Positions 41,210-50,308 of a stretch of DNA of 64,000 nt are shown piece by piece (positions within the stretch are counted from its first letter, which is position 1; every line of letters starts with the position of its first letter). Made by a program: the position numbers and the translations under genes. Source of the stretch: JAEULH01 sp963789785 (GTDB taxonomy: Bacteria; Pseudomonadota; Alphaproteobacteria; Rhodospirillales; Defluviicoccaceae); the NCBI GenBank assembly GCA_963789785.1, contig CAWBNC010000019.1:1-64000 (forward strand), given 5' to 3'. The notes under the pieces were generated by a model. That model was not told the origin of the DNA. It did no database searches and saw only the letters and a list, made by a program, of their open reading frames with translations.

Positions 41210-41395
41210 ATGATCAGCTGGATAGACTTCCGCGACTTCTTCGAGATCAACACCGGGCTGTATGGCGCAAGCCAGGCCCCGCTTCCGCCCACCGACACGA
41301 TCGTGGCCCTGATGACGATCGCCCGGGCGTCGCATGAGGTCGCCGACGAAAACGACGCCCGCCGGCAGCTCGAGGAGCGGCGCAAGGTCGCGTGA
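41210..41395 (+). CDS. 61-residue hypothetical protein
   Basis: AGGAG lies five bases before ATG 41210, so initiation is well supported. Product MISWIDFRDFFEINTGLYG followed by a charged helix (EVADENDARRQLEERRKVA). No known domain. A small membrane protein gene follows 58 bp later. Function unknown. Confidence 0.6.
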   Translation: MISWIDFRDFFEINTGLYGASQAPLPPTDTIVALMTIARASHEVADENDARRQLEERRKVA

Positions 41396-41453
41396 AGCCG
41401 CGCTCCATCTTCACGAGATCGCCGATGACGAGAGAATTCGCGCCGCCGCAGCT

Positions 41454-41702
41454 ATGACACGCACGATAATCTCAACGGCGCTTAAGGTCGCGATCGTTTG
41501 CCTGATCGTCGGCCTGATCCTTTCGGCGTTCGGCGTCGATCCATGGCAGCTTTACGGCCGGGTCGGCGCCCTCGTCAATGACGCGGCCGCCGCCATCCCC
41601 CGCTTCGTGTCCTGGGCATGGCGCTATATCGTCATCGGCGCGGTCATCGTCGTGCCGATCTGGCTGGCGCTTTTCCTTCTTCGCGGCGGCTGGCGGCGAT
41701 GA
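41454..41702 (+). CDS. small two-helix membrane protein (DUF6460-like)
   Basis: 82 residues started at ATG 41454. Two hydrophobic helices: LKVAIVCLIVGLILSAFGVDPW and WRYIVIGAVIVVPIWLALFLLRGGW. The pattern LK...VGLILSAFGVDP resembles the uncharacterised DUF6460 family of alphaproteobacteria. It may form a pair with the 61-residue protein just upstream. It converges with the PRC-barrel gene. Confidence 0.65.
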   Translation: MTRTIISTALKVAIVCLIVGLILSAFGVDPWQLYGRVGALVNDAAAAIPRFVSWAWRYIVIGAVIVVPIWLALFLLRGGWRR

Positions 41703-41718
41703 ATCATTTCGTGGCCAT

Positions 41719-42316
41719 TCAATCCGGGCGATTGACTACGACAACTGCCTCGATGTTCCGCTCGGTCGGGAAGGTCGACTTTTCCGGTCTGATCTCGACG
41801 AAACTCCACGGCAGCGGAACCTGCCCGGCCGCCCTGGGAGAGGACGACATCGACGATCCGGCCGTCGGCGTTGGCGCCAAGGCTGACGACCTCGCCAACG
41901 CGCTGGCCGAGGCGGGTTTTTGCTGGCGCACCCAGGACCATGGTGATCAGCGCCCCGTTGATCGCGCCGAGGGTGCCCCGAGGCGGACCTGGATAGGGCG
42001 TGTAGGATTTTTCCGTGTTCGAGAACTTGACCTGCAACGGATCGCGCTCGATTGCCACATCCGCCCACGGCACACGGACACGTTGTCCTTCGCGAGCCTC
42101 TCCGGTCAGGATGATGACGAAATCGATAATTCGCCCGTCATAGCCGATCAGGACATCGTCGACGTCGCCGAGCGAGCTCTGGTCGTCGCCGGTGACCGGC
42201 AGCCCGATCAGCTTGCCGAGCGAAAGAGGGCTCTCCGCTGCGGATACCGGACCCGCGAGCACCGCAAGTGCGGCGGCCATGAGCATCAGAGGCAGGAAAG
42301 GCAGCTTCAGGTTCAT
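41719..42316 (-). CDS. exported PRC-barrel domain protein (one frameshift)
   Basis: Signal peptide MNLKLPFLPLMLMAAALAVLAGPVSA from ATG 42316. A PRC-barrel domain follows: ESPLSLGKLIGLPVTGDDQSSLGDVDDVLIGYDGRIIDFVIILTG, and a second, RLGQRVGEVVSLGANADGRIVDVVL. A +1 near 41835 shifts to the natural end (PLPWSFVEIRPEKSTFPTERNIEAVVVVN). PRC barrels are small beta barrels found in RimM, photosynthetic reaction centres and stress proteins. The role here is unknown, probably periplasmic. Confidence 0.85.
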
Positions 42317-42335
42317 TTGCTGTACTCCTGACGCA

Positions 42336-43254
42336 TCACAGCGCAAAGCGCGCGTCCGCTTCATTCAGCCGAGTCCCTGCTTCTCTGGAAGCGGCCAGCG
42401 CCAGCCCGCTCCAGTCGATCGCGCCGTGACCCTGGGCGTGCATCGCGAGGAGGCGGTCGTGGAGCAGGCTCGCCAGCGGCATCGGCGCTTCGGCGTCCCT
42501 CGCGGCTTCCAGAACCAGGCGCACATCCTTCAGTCCAAGCGACAGAGCGAAGCCGGCGGGCGTGTGCCGGCGCTCGGCGATCATCCGGCCGTAGTTGCGA
42601 TAGACCGGGCAGTCGAACAGGGTTGCGGCCAACAGCTCGGCAAGCCTTGTTCGGCACGATACCCCGCTTCTCGGCCATGGCGAAGGCCTCGGCCATGGCC
42701 TCCATGGCGGCAATGATGAGGAAGTTGCCGGCGAGCTTCACCGTGTTCGCCGCGCCGATATCGTCGCCGAAGTCAAATATGCCCTGCGAGAATGCCTCAA
42801 GCAGTGGGCGGACCCGTTCTTTCGCTGCGTCGGGGCCGGAGGTGACAACCCACAGCTTGCCCGCGGCGGCGGCGTCCGGGCGGCCGAAGACCGGCGCGGC
42901 GAGATAAACCGAGCCATGTTCGCTGTGCGCTTCCGCCAGGCGTTGCGCCGTGAGCGGTGACACCGTGCTGAGCGAGACATGGATCCCGCCGTCGCCGAGC
43001 CGGTCGAGCAGCCCGCTGTCGCCGAGCACGACCTGCTCAAGCGCGCGGTCGTCGGCGAGCATGGTCATGACGACGCCGCCGGGGGCGGACACGTCGCCGG
43101 GCGTGTCAGCGCGGGTCGCTCCAGCCTCGACCAGAGGGTCGGCCTTCTCCGCCGTCCGATTGTAGACGTTCAGGCCGTAGCCCGCTGCGAGCAGGCATCT
43201 GGCCATGCCTTCGCCCATGTTGCCCAAGCCGATAAAGCCGACCGTCTCTGCCAT
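42336..43254 (-). CDS. NAD(P)-dependent beta-hydroxyacid dehydrogenase family protein (one frameshift)
   Basis: 3-hydroxyisobutyrate dehydrogenase / GLYR family reductase. The Rossmann motif GFIGLGNMGEGMA starts at residue 6. NRT follows as cofactor-specificity loop, consistent with NADP. The substrate-binding region reads HVSLSTVSPLTAQRLAEAHSEHGSVYLAAPVFGRPDAAAAGKL, and the catalytic Lys lies in ANTVKLAGNFLI. A +1 near 42650 precedes the C-terminal helical domain (GFALSLGLKDVRLVLEAARDA). About 305 residues. ATG 43254. It is divergent from an aldehyde dehydrogenase gene, so the pair may serve semialdehyde metabolism. Confidence 0.9.
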
Positions 43255-43396
43255 TTCACCCGCTCCCGCTGCTGTCGTGCACTGCAGATCCGCGTCAGGA
43301 TGACGCCGACGCCGACACTGCGGCGTAACGTGGGTTAGGGCGACCCTTGCAAGGCCGGGCTTTAATAGACGAGCACAATAGTGGGGAGCTGCGTTC

Positions 43397-44758
43397 ATGC
43401 GGAGCGTCAATCCGGCGACTGGCGAGATTATCAAGGACTACCCGGAAGCCGGAGAAGCAGAGGTCGATGCCGCGATCGCCCGCTCGGCCACGGCCTATGC
43501 CGATTACCGGCGTACCGATTTCGCCAGCCGGGCGGACTGGCTGCGGCAGGCGGCGGGCATTCTCGACGAGGACAAAGACGCTCTCGCCCGGTTGATGGTT
43601 GCGGAGATGGGCAAGCCGCACAGGGCCGCGGTATCCGAGGTCGAGAAGTGCGCCTGGGCGTGCCGCTTCTATTCCGAACACGGCGCCGGTTTTCTTGCCG
43701 ATGAAGAAATCCGCAGCGACGCCGCGAAGAGCTTCATTCGTTATCTGCCGCTCGGTCCGATCCTCGCGGTCATGCCGTGGAATTTCCCCTTCTGGCAGGT
43801 CTTCCGCTTCGCCGCTCCGGCGCTGATGGCTGGCAACACCGGGCTCCTCAAGCACGCGTCCAATGTCCCCGGCTGCGCGCTCGCCATCGCCGACATCTTT
43901 GCGCGGGCCGGCTTTCCCGATGGCGTCTTCCAAAGTCTCCTGGTGAGCTCGTCGGCGGTCGCGCGCATTCTCGAAGATCCCCGCGTTGTCGCGGCGACGC
44001 TGACCGGCAGCGACAGCGCCGGCGCGCGTGTCGCCGCCGGCGCCGGCGAAGCCATCAAGAGGACGGTGCTGGAGCTGGGCGGCAGCGACCCGTTCATCGT
44101 CATGCCGAGCGCCGATCTGGATCGCGCCGCCGATGTGGCGGTGACGGCGCGCACCATCAATAACGGGCAGTCCTGCATCGCCGCCAAGCGCTTCATCGTC
44201 CACGCCGACGTTTACGACCGCTTCGAGGCGCGCTTCGTCGCGGCGCTCGATGCGCTGAAGGTCGGCGATCCGATGGCTGAAGACACCGATATCGGCCCTC
44301 TGGCGACACCCGATATTCGCGATCAGGTTGAAGCCCAGGTGTCAGGGACCCTCGATGCCGGCGCAAAACTGCTGACCGGCGGACGGCGCGGCGAGGGGCC
44401 CGGCAACTTCTATCTGCCGACCGCGATCACCGACATTCCCGAGACGGCGCCGGCGTATTACGAGGAGGTCTTCGGGCCGGTCGCGCTCCTGTTCCGGGTC
44501 GAGAGCGTCGACGCCGCCATCGCTTTGGCCAATGACAGCCCCTACGGCCTTGCGAGCAGCGTCTGGACCAATGACGAGGACGAACGGCAGCGCTTCATCG
44601 ACGAAATCGAGGCCGGGCAGACCTTTGTCAACGCGATGGTCGCGTCCGACCCGCGACTTCCCTTCGGCGGCATCAAACGCTCCGGCTACGGCCGCGAGCT
44701 CGGCGCGCTCGGGATCCGCGAGTTCGTCAACATCAAGACCGTCTCCATCTCGTCCTGA
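43397..44758 (+). CDS. NAD(P)-dependent aldehyde dehydrogenase, succinate-semialdehyde type
   Basis: Intact, 453 residues. Cofactor site PWNFPFWQVFRFAAPALMAGN; general base Glu in LELGGSDPFIV; nucleophile Cys in NNGQSCIAAKRF; the C-terminal LPFGGIKRSGYGRELGALGIREFVN. The shortened N-terminus and MPWNFPFWQ pattern match the SSADH group. It oxidises succinate semialdehyde or a related aldehyde to the acid. GGGAGCTG precedes ATG 43397. It is divergent from the GLYR-type reductase. Confidence 0.92.
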   Translation: MRSVNPATGEIIKDYPEAGEAEVDAAIARSATAYADYRRTDFASRADWLRQAAGILDEDKDALARLMVAEMGKPHRAAVSEVEKCAWACRFYSEHGAGFLADEEIRSDAAKSFIRYLPLGPILAVMPWNFPFWQVFRFAAPALMAGNTGLLKHASNVPGCALAIADIFARAGFPDGVFQSLLVSSSAVARILEDPRVVAATLTGSDSAGARVAAGAGEAIKRTVLELGGSDPFIVMPSADLDRAADVAVTARTINNGQSCIAAKRFIVHADVYDRFEARFVAALDALKVGDPMAEDTDIGPLATPDIRDQVEAQVSGTLDAGAKLLTGGRRGEGPGNFYLPTAITDIPETAPAYYEEVFGPVALLFRVESVDAAIALANDSPYGLASSVWTNDEDERQRFIDEIEAGQTFVNAMVASDPRLPFGGIKRSGYGRELGALGIREFVNIKTVSISS

Positions 44759-44869
44759 CCGGACCGTCGGTCGCCGAGGCAGGCGACGGGTTACGGCGTC
44801 GCCGATTTTCCGCTAAAGACGATCCTTCCGTGGCGAGAGCGCCGTGCTCTCGACCGCGTTGGGAGGGAC

Positions 44870-45127
44870 ATGATGCGAACGCTCATCGCCGCGATCTGGG
44901 TCGCAGTCCTTGGCGCCCTCTCGCTGGCGAGCGGCTGCGGCGGCACGCCGACGCTGGAGCGCGGCGACAGCCTCGGCGGCGCCTGCCAGTTCAAGCCGTG
45001 CGTCTGCGCGGAGGCGACCGCGTCATTCTGGCAGCAGGCGAAGACCGCGCCGATCATCTGGAGCACGGAGACCGGCGCGCCGACATGCCCGACGGGTTAC
45101 GTCCTGCAGCGGACCGAGAAGAAGTAG
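44870..45127 (+). CDS. small Cys-rich lipoprotein
   Basis: 85 residues. GGGAGGGAC directly precedes ATG 44870. The signal peptide ends at the lipobox LASGC (Cys ~23). The mature part contains CQFKPCVC and a late Cys (PTCPTGYVL), so disulfides are likely in the periplasm. No family recognised. Convergent with glgC. Confidence 0.65.
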   Translation: MMRTLIAAIWVAVLGALSLASGCGGTPTLERGDSLGGACQFKPCVCAEATASFWQQAKTAPIIWSTETGAPTCPTGYVLQRTEKK

Positions 45128-45167
45128 TAGCCGCGGCGGGAAACCAAATGCGCCGCGACGATCGCGC

Positions 45168-46424
45168 CTACAGCATCATCGTGGTCAGTTCGACCGCGGT
45201 CCGCTTGCCCTCGACGACGACCAGCCCATCATCGGTGACGAAGTAACCGGCCTTCCGGTCGGCATCGAGGTCATAGCCGATGACCGCTCCCTCGGGAACG
45301 CGAACGTTCTTCTCCAGGATGCAGTTGCGCAGCTTCGCCTTGCGGCCGATGTCGCAGTAGTCGAAGACGATGCAATTGTCGAGTTCGGCCTGGGCGTGGA
45401 CGTAGACGTGGCGGCCGACAACGGAGTTGCGGACGACTCCGCCGGAAATGATCGACCCGCCGGCCAGCACCGAATCCAGCGCCTGACCGCGCCGGTCGGC
45501 CTCGTCGAAGGCGAATTTCGTCGGCGGGTCCGAATAGCCGGCGGTGCGCAGCGGCCACTTTCGGTTGAACAGATTGAGTGCCGGATTGATGGCGCGGATG
45601 TCCATGTTGGCCTCGAAATAGGCATCGAGCGTACCGACGTCCCGCCAGTAGGGGCGCTTGTCCGCAGGCTCGCCCGGGATTTTATTGGTCATGAAATCGT
45701 AGGCGAACATCTCCGCCCGGCCGATGGCTTTGGGTAGGATATCCCGGCCGAAGTCGTGCGAGCTGTTTTTGTCTTCCTGGTCCTCCTCGACCAGCTTGAG
45801 CAGCATGTCGGTGGAAAAGACGTAGTTGCCCATCGAGGCGTAGACCTGGTTTGGATCGTCCGGCAGCGTCGGCGCGTCGGCCTTCTTCTCGTGGAAGCCG
45901 ATGATCCGCCCGCCGCGCGTAGTCTCGATGACCCCAAACTCCTTCGCGTACTTCTTGTCGGTCGGAATGGCCGCGACCGTGATGTGGGCCCGCTTCTGCT
46001 CGTGAAACTCGATCATCTCGCGGATGTTCATGCGATAGATGTGATCGGCGCCGAACACGGCGACGACGTTGGGGGCGGACTGTTCGATGAGGTTGATGTT
46101 CTGGTGAATGGCGTCCGCCGTTCCGCGGTACCAGTCCTTGCCTTCCGAGCGCATCTGCGCCGGCACCGGCACGATGAAGTCGTTCTTGAGCAGGCTGCCG
46201 AACTGCCAGCCGTCCGAGAGATGCTGGAGCAGCGACTGGCTGCGAAACTGGACGACGACGTAGATCGAGTAGATGCCCGAGTTGACGAGGTTGCTGAGGA
46301 CGAAGTCGACAATGCGGTACTTGCCGCCGAACGGGACAGCCGGCTTCGCCCGCTCCTTGGTTAGTGGATAAAGCCGCGTCCCCTCACCGCCGGCCAGCAC
46401 GAGCGCGAGAACCTTGAGCTCCAT
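45168..46424 (-). CDS. glgC: glucose-1-phosphate adenylyltransferase
   Basis: Makes ADP-glucose, the first committed step of bacterial glycogen synthesis. 418 residues, intact. The nucleotide site is LVLAGGEGTRLYPLTKERAKPAVPFGGKYRIVDF. It continues with DWYRGTADAIHQN, FGADHIYRMN, FGVIE, KPYWRDVGT-type KRPYWRDVGTLDAYFEANM and a C-terminal left-handed helix (SVVGRHVYVHAQAELDNCIVFDYCDIG). GGGGGAG precedes ATG 46424. glgA, glgB and glgP are not adjacent. With GH15 and a glucan-phosphatase-like protein in the window, alpha-glucan turnover is a theme. Confidence 0.97.
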   Translation of the reverse strand: MELKVLALVLAGGEGTRLYPLTKERAKPAVPFGGKYRIVDFVLSNLVNSGIYSIYVVVQFRSQSLLQHLSDGWQFGSLLKNDFIVPVPAQMRSEGKDWYRGTADAIHQNINLIEQSAPNVVAVFGADHIYRMNIREMIEFHEQKRAHITVAAIPTDKKYAKEFGVIETTRGGRIIGFHEKKADAPTLPDDPNQVYASMGNYVFSTDMLLKLVEEDQEDKNSSHDFGRDILPKAIGRAEMFAYDFMTNKIPGEPADKRPYWRDVGTLDAYFEANMDIRAINPALNLFNRKWPLRTAGYSDPPTKFAFDEADRRGQALDSVLAGGSIISGGVVRNSVVGRHVYVHAQAELDNCIVFDYCDIGRKAKLRNCILEKNVRVPEGAVIGYDLDADRKAGYFVTDDGLVVVEGKRTAVELTTMML

Positions 46425-46815
46425 AATCGCTCCCCCTTTCTTGGTTTTGACGCTGGTAGATCCTTTCGGTCCTTGTAGCACCGGACCCGCGGCCGCCGCA
46501 TCGTTTCTTTGCCTGTGGCGCGACGGACGCACCCGCACCGGCACGCCGCCGATGACCCAACCGTGGGCTTAAAAAAAGGGAACCTTTCTCATTATCACCC
46601 GTTGACGCCGTTAGATCGGTTGCGCGGGCCCTCGTATCTGTGCCCGCGGGTAAGTGTTGAGGCAGGTCGGAGCAGGTTTCGGGTGCAGAGCTTGCCATAG
46701 GACACCGTCCCGCAGGGCGGTCGCGCCAACACTTGCGTTTAGCAGTTTAGGAACAACGAGCGTCGGCGGCCGTTAACGGATCGGCTGCAGGGCGATATGG
46801 AGGAGTATAGGAATA
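46425..46815. other. divergent intergenic region glgC / membrane protein
   Basis: 391 bp that should hold two promoters. An A-run (CTTAAAAAAAGGGAACC near 46566) and AT-richer patches are seen, but no clean -35/-10 pair, RNA or repeat. GGAGGAG precedes the downstream ATG. Confidence 0.4.
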
Positions 46816-47727
46816 ATGGCACAGGGTAGAGTTGCGAATGCAGGCGCGTACGCGTCGGATGTTGACGCTCCAGCGGCGGTCAAGCGCACCTCATGGGGTG
46901 CGATCTTCGCGGGCGTCATCATCGTTCTCATTGTCCAGGTGCTGCTGAGCATGCTGGGCGTCGGCATCGGTGCAAGCACCGTCGACGTGGTCGAGGGTCA
47001 GTCGCCGCAGGCGTCGACCATCGGCATCGGCGCCGGGATCTGGTGGGTGGTGGCGTCGCTGATTTCGGTCGCTGTCGGCGCCTGGGTCGCCGGCAGGCTG
47101 GCGGGCATGCCCCAGCGAATGGATGGGGCTCTGCACGGACTTGTGACCTGGGGTCTCTCTGCGCTGGTCGTTTTTTACCTCGCAACGACCGCCATGAGCA
47201 GCCTTGTCGGTGGCGCGTTCTCGGTGGTCGGCTCCGCGGTACAGACGGCCGGGCAGGCGGCATACCAGGGCGGCCAGGCCGCCGCCAACGCGTCGAACCA
47301 GAACATGCAGCTTCCCGGCGCGCTCGGTCAGTTTCAAGATCAGGTCGAGCAGCGGCTGGACCAGCTCATGAGTCAGGCCAATCAGAAGCTTCAGCAGGCG
47401 GCCGATAATCCGGATGTTCGCAATGCATTGCGCCGGATCGTAATGGACGGCGACGGCCTTAGTCAGGCGGACAAGGACCAGGCGATCAACGTCATCGTCG
47501 AGAATACCGACATGAGCCGCCAGGAAGTGGAGCAGCAGATCCAGAAGCTACAGCAGGCCTATCAGAACCTGGTGCAGCAGGCCAAGCAGGCTGCTGAGGT
47601 CGCGGCGAACACGGTTGCTCAGGCCGCGATCTGGGCCTTCATCGCCCTCGTCGTGGGCGCCATCGTCGGTGCAGCGGCGGGCGCGGCCGGCTCGCCGCGC
47701 GATCTTCGTTCGCGCGCCTACCGGTAG
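46816..47727 (+). CDS. conserved alphaproteobacterial membrane protein (PhnA-like by common annotation)
   Basis: 303 residues, intact, preceded by GGAGGAG. Three hydrophobic segments lie before residue ~140: SWGAIFAGVIIVLIVQVLLSML; GIWWVVASLISVAVGAWVAGRLAG; and GLVTWGLSALVVFYLATTAM. A long Gln/Ala-rich coiled-coil-like middle follows (QDQVEQRLDQLMSQANQKLQQA) and a fourth TM near the end (AAIWAFIALVVGAIVGAAAGA). Such proteins are often labelled PhnA-like, but nothing here ties it to phosphonates. Probably an envelope-stress or membrane-organising protein; unknown. Confidence 0.7.
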   Translation: MAQGRVANAGAYASDVDAPAAVKRTSWGAIFAGVIIVLIVQVLLSMLGVGIGASTVDVVEGQSPQASTIGIGAGIWWVVASLISVAVGAWVAGRLAGMPQRMDGALHGLVTWGLSALVVFYLATTAMSSLVGGAFSVVGSAVQTAGQAAYQGGQAAANASNQNMQLPGALGQFQDQVEQRLDQLMSQANQKLQQAADNPDVRNALRRIVMDGDGLSQADKDQAINVIVENTDMSRQEVEQQIQKLQQAYQNLVQQAKQAAEVAANTVAQAAIWAFIALVVGAIVGAAAGAAGSPRDLRSRAYR

Positions 47728-47760
47728 CGGACGCAGCACCGAGTCGTATCATCAAGAGCC

Positions 47761-47787
47761 CCCTCTCCCGCAGCCTGCGGGAGAGGG
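47761..47787. repeat. perfect 13-bp palindrome, CCCTCTCCCGCAG type
   Basis: Arms CCCTCTCCCGCAG and CTGCGGGAGAGGG flank a single base. It lies 34 bp after the preceding stop and could fold as a strong hairpin, but no T-run follows. This kind of palindrome is widespread between bacterial genes. It may act as a transcription attenuator. Confidence 0.6.
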
Positions 47788-47892
47788 CCTTGGCGAAATC
47801 CGGGATGACGCCGGCGGCGGCGTAGCTATATCCTCCAGCCCAAGACCAACAGAGGCAAGGCCGGCAAGGTCTGCCACGTCTGGAGGACCGTC

Positions 47893-49482
47893 ATGAACAT
47901 CGGCTCGCTTCTGCCGCGCCACGCCCGTTACCGTCGCGACCATCCGGCGCTGATCGTCGGCGACCGGCGGTTGACTTACCGGGAGCTCAACGCCGAAGTC
48001 AATCGGCTGGCGAACGCCCTGCTGGCGGCGGGGCTCGGCAAGGGCGACAAGTTTGCCACCCTGCTGCCGAACTGCCTCGAGCTGATGGTGGCGTACTGGG
48101 CGGCGGCCAAGACCGGGCTGGTCATCGTCCCGCTGAGCACGATGCTCCAGGATCGCGGGCTGGTGAGCCTGCTCAACGATTCCGACACCGCCTTGCTCTT
48201 CGCGGATGCCGCATTCGCCGAAACGCTGACGCGCCTGCGCGAGCAGTTGCCGAACATCTGCGCCGACCGCTTTATCATTGTCGGCTCCGGCGGCTCCGGC
48301 GATTCGTCGGGGCTGCGCGCCTATGACGAATTCATTGCCGAAGCGGGCACTGCCGAACCACCCGATGTCGGCCTGGGCGACGACGATATCTACAACATCA
48401 TGTATTCCAGCGGGACAACAGGGCTGCCGAAAGGCATCGTCCACACCCACTACGTCCGCGCCATGTACTGCACGCTGTTCTCCCAGTGCTGGCGGATGAC
48501 GCCGGAAAGCATTGTCCTGCATGCCGGCGCGATCGTCTTCAACGGCGCCATGCTCGACCTCATGCCGTGGATGTTCGTCGGCGGCACCTACATCCTTCAC
48601 GACAGCTTCAACGCCGAGCGGGTGATCGCCGACATCGAACGCTGGGGTGTCACCCACGTGGTCATGGTCCCGGCGCAGATCATGACCATTCTCAACAGCC
48701 CCGAATTCGCGCCCGAGAAGTTGGCGTCGCTGGAGATGCTGCACAACGTCGGCGCGCCGCTGCTGCTGGAATACAAGCGCAAGCTCAACGACCGGCTGCC
48801 CGGCCGCTTCTACGAGCTCTACGGGCTGACCGAAGGGTTCATGACCGTGCTCGACAAGCACGACGCCATCCGCAAGGTGGGCTCGGTCGGCGCGCCGCCG
48901 CCGTTCATGGAAATCCGCATCATCCGCGAGGACGGCAGCGACTGCGCTCCGGGCGAAGTCGGGGAGATCATCGGCCGGAGTCCCTGCATGATGCCAGGCT
49001 ACTACAAGCGGCCGGACCTGACCGAGCAGACGATCATCGACGGCTGGCTGCATACCGGCGACGCCGGCTATCTGGACGAGGACGGCTACCTGTTCCTCGT
49101 TGACCGGATCAAGGACATGATCATCACCGGCGGGGTCAACGTCTTCCCCAAGGACATCGAGGAAATCCTGATCCAGCACCCGGCGGTGGGCGACGTCGCC
49201 GTCTTTGGCGTGGCCGATGATAAGTGGGGCGAGGTCGCGATTGCCGCCATCGTCCCGCGCGAGGGCGAGAATCCGTCGCGCGACGATCTGGTGGCCTGGA
49301 CCAACAGCCGCGTCGACGCGAAGTTTCAGCGGATCAAGGACGTGGTCTTCTACGACACCTTCCCGCGCAATGTCGCTGGCAAGACTTCTCAAGCGCGAGA
49401 TGCGCGACAACTACGCGGAGTCGATAGGCGAAGTCATAGGCCTGAGCTCGGCGGCGCCGTCAGCCGTCGCGGCGGTGGCTGA
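47893..49482 (+). CDS. AMP-forming acyl-CoA synthetase (frameshift near the end)
   Basis: Class I adenylate-forming ligase activating a carboxylic acid to its CoA thioester. The P-loop is YNIMYSSGTTGLPKGIVHTH. It continues with ELYGLTEGF, WLHTGDAGYLDEDGYLFLVDRIKDMIITGGVNVFPKDIEEIL and the A10-type end PRNVAGKT. The catalytic Lys of A10 lies where a break near 49385 occurs; the adjacent frame gives LLKREMRDNYAES, restoring it. The true stop is therefore uncertain, at about 49430-49624. The acyl substrate is not predictable; an aromatic or medium-chain acid is possible. Confidence 0.9.
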   Translation: MNIGSLLPRHARYRRDHPALIVGDRRLTYRELNAEVNRLANALLAAGLGKGDKFATLLPNCLELMVAYWAAAKTGLVIVPLSTMLQDRGLVSLLNDSDTALLFADAAFAETLTRLREQLPNICADRFIIVGSGGSGDSSGLRAYDEFIAEAGTAEPPDVGLGDDDIYNIMYSSGTTGLPKGIVHTHYVRAMYCTLFSQCWRMTPESIVLHAGAIVFNGAMLDLMPWMFVGGTYILHDSFNAERVIADIERWGVTHVVMVPAQIMTILNSPEFAPEKLASLEMLHNVGAPLLLEYKRKLNDRLPGRFYELYGLTEGFMTVLDKHDAIRKVGSVGAPPPFMEIRIIREDGSDCAPGEVGEIIGRSPCMMPGYYKRPDLTEQTIIDGWLHTGDAGYLDEDGYLFLVDRIKDMIITGGVNVFPKDIEEILIQHPAVGDVAVFGVADDKWGEVAIAAIVPREGENPSRDDLVAWTNSRVDAKFQRIKDVVFYDTFPRNVAGKTSQARDARQLRGVDRRSHRPELGGAVSRRGGG

Positions 49483-50152
49483 GCAGCCAGTCGTAGAGCG
49501 CGGGCTCGGCGAAAGCAGCGTCGCAGGTGCGAACGTGCGGCCCCTGTCCGCCGCGATGACCGAGGCGGTACGCCTTCTCGACCAGCCGGCCATGGCTGGC
49601 AAGGCGGGTGACGATCTCGCGTGAGCCGGCGGTGAGTTCGACGATCTCGTCGTCCTCGCCGTAGGCGATCCACAGCGGCAGGTGGGCCAGCTCCGGCAGG
49701 GCCCGCGGTGTGGGGCAGGCGCCGCACACGCAGGCCAGCGCAGCGAAGCGGCGGGGCCGGCGGAGGGCGAGGCAGAACGCGCCAATTCCGCCCATGCTGA
49801 AGCCCGAGAGGTAGAGGCGAGCAGCATCGCCGTCTTGGGCAAGCACGTCGTCGATCAGCTGGTCCAGCCCCATTTGCACCTCCGCGTCGCTCCAGGTGCT
49901 GGTGGTGGGACACTGCGGCGCCACGACGCGGAACGGAAAGGGCCGGCCCGGCAGCCGCCGCTTCTCAGCGCGGAATTTTGTCAGCCCCCAGCGGCTGACC
50001 GTCGGAAGATCGGCCGGCCGATCGCCGCGCTCGCCCATCCCATGCAGGAACAGGATCACCGGCACGCGCCTCGCTGCGTCCGCCACCGTCTCCGATGACG
50101 GGTCCGCATCCGGCGGATAGTTCACGAGATTGACGCCTTCGACGAACCTCAT
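49460..50152 (-). CDS. alpha/beta-hydrolase, phospholipase/carboxylesterase-like
   Basis: 230 residues, intact. Oxyanion loop ILFLHGMGERGDRPADL; nucleophile elbow GFSMGGIGAFCLAL; Asp in AYGEDDEIVEL; His in RLGHRGGQG or near GPHVRTC. The pattern fits predicted peptidase/esterase proteins with cytosolic location, with no signal peptide. ATG 50152. Its 3' end overlaps the convergent acyl-CoA ligase end, consistent with the ligase stop being misplaced by a frame error. Confidence 0.85.
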   Translation of the reverse strand: MRFVEGVNLVNYPPDADPSSETVADAARRVPVILFLHGMGERGDRPADLPTVSRWGLTKFRAEKRRLPGRPFPFRVVAPQCPTTSTWSDAEVQMGLDQLIDDVLAQDGDAARLYLSGFSMGGIGAFCLALRRPRRFAALACVCGACPTPRALPELAHLPLWIAYGEDDEIVELTAGSREIVTRLASHGRLVEKAYRLGHRGGQGPHVRTCDAAFAEPALYDWLLSHRRDG

Positions 50153-50308
50153 CGGCCCCGTCCCCGTTTCGCGGCAGGCGTGAGACCCGCGACCGCCGCA
50201 CCGGCAACTCTTTCTAAACCAGCGCGAGCCATCATAGCGCGAGCGCTCCGCTCGGAAGCACAGCCCTGCCACTTTCCGAGTTCGAGAAATCCGAAATGGT
50301 GAGATGAA

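Noticed and set aside
47752..49410. 552-codon minus-strand frame opposite the acyl-CoA ligase
   Set aside because: Shadow frame; it even covers the intergenic palindrome at 47761.
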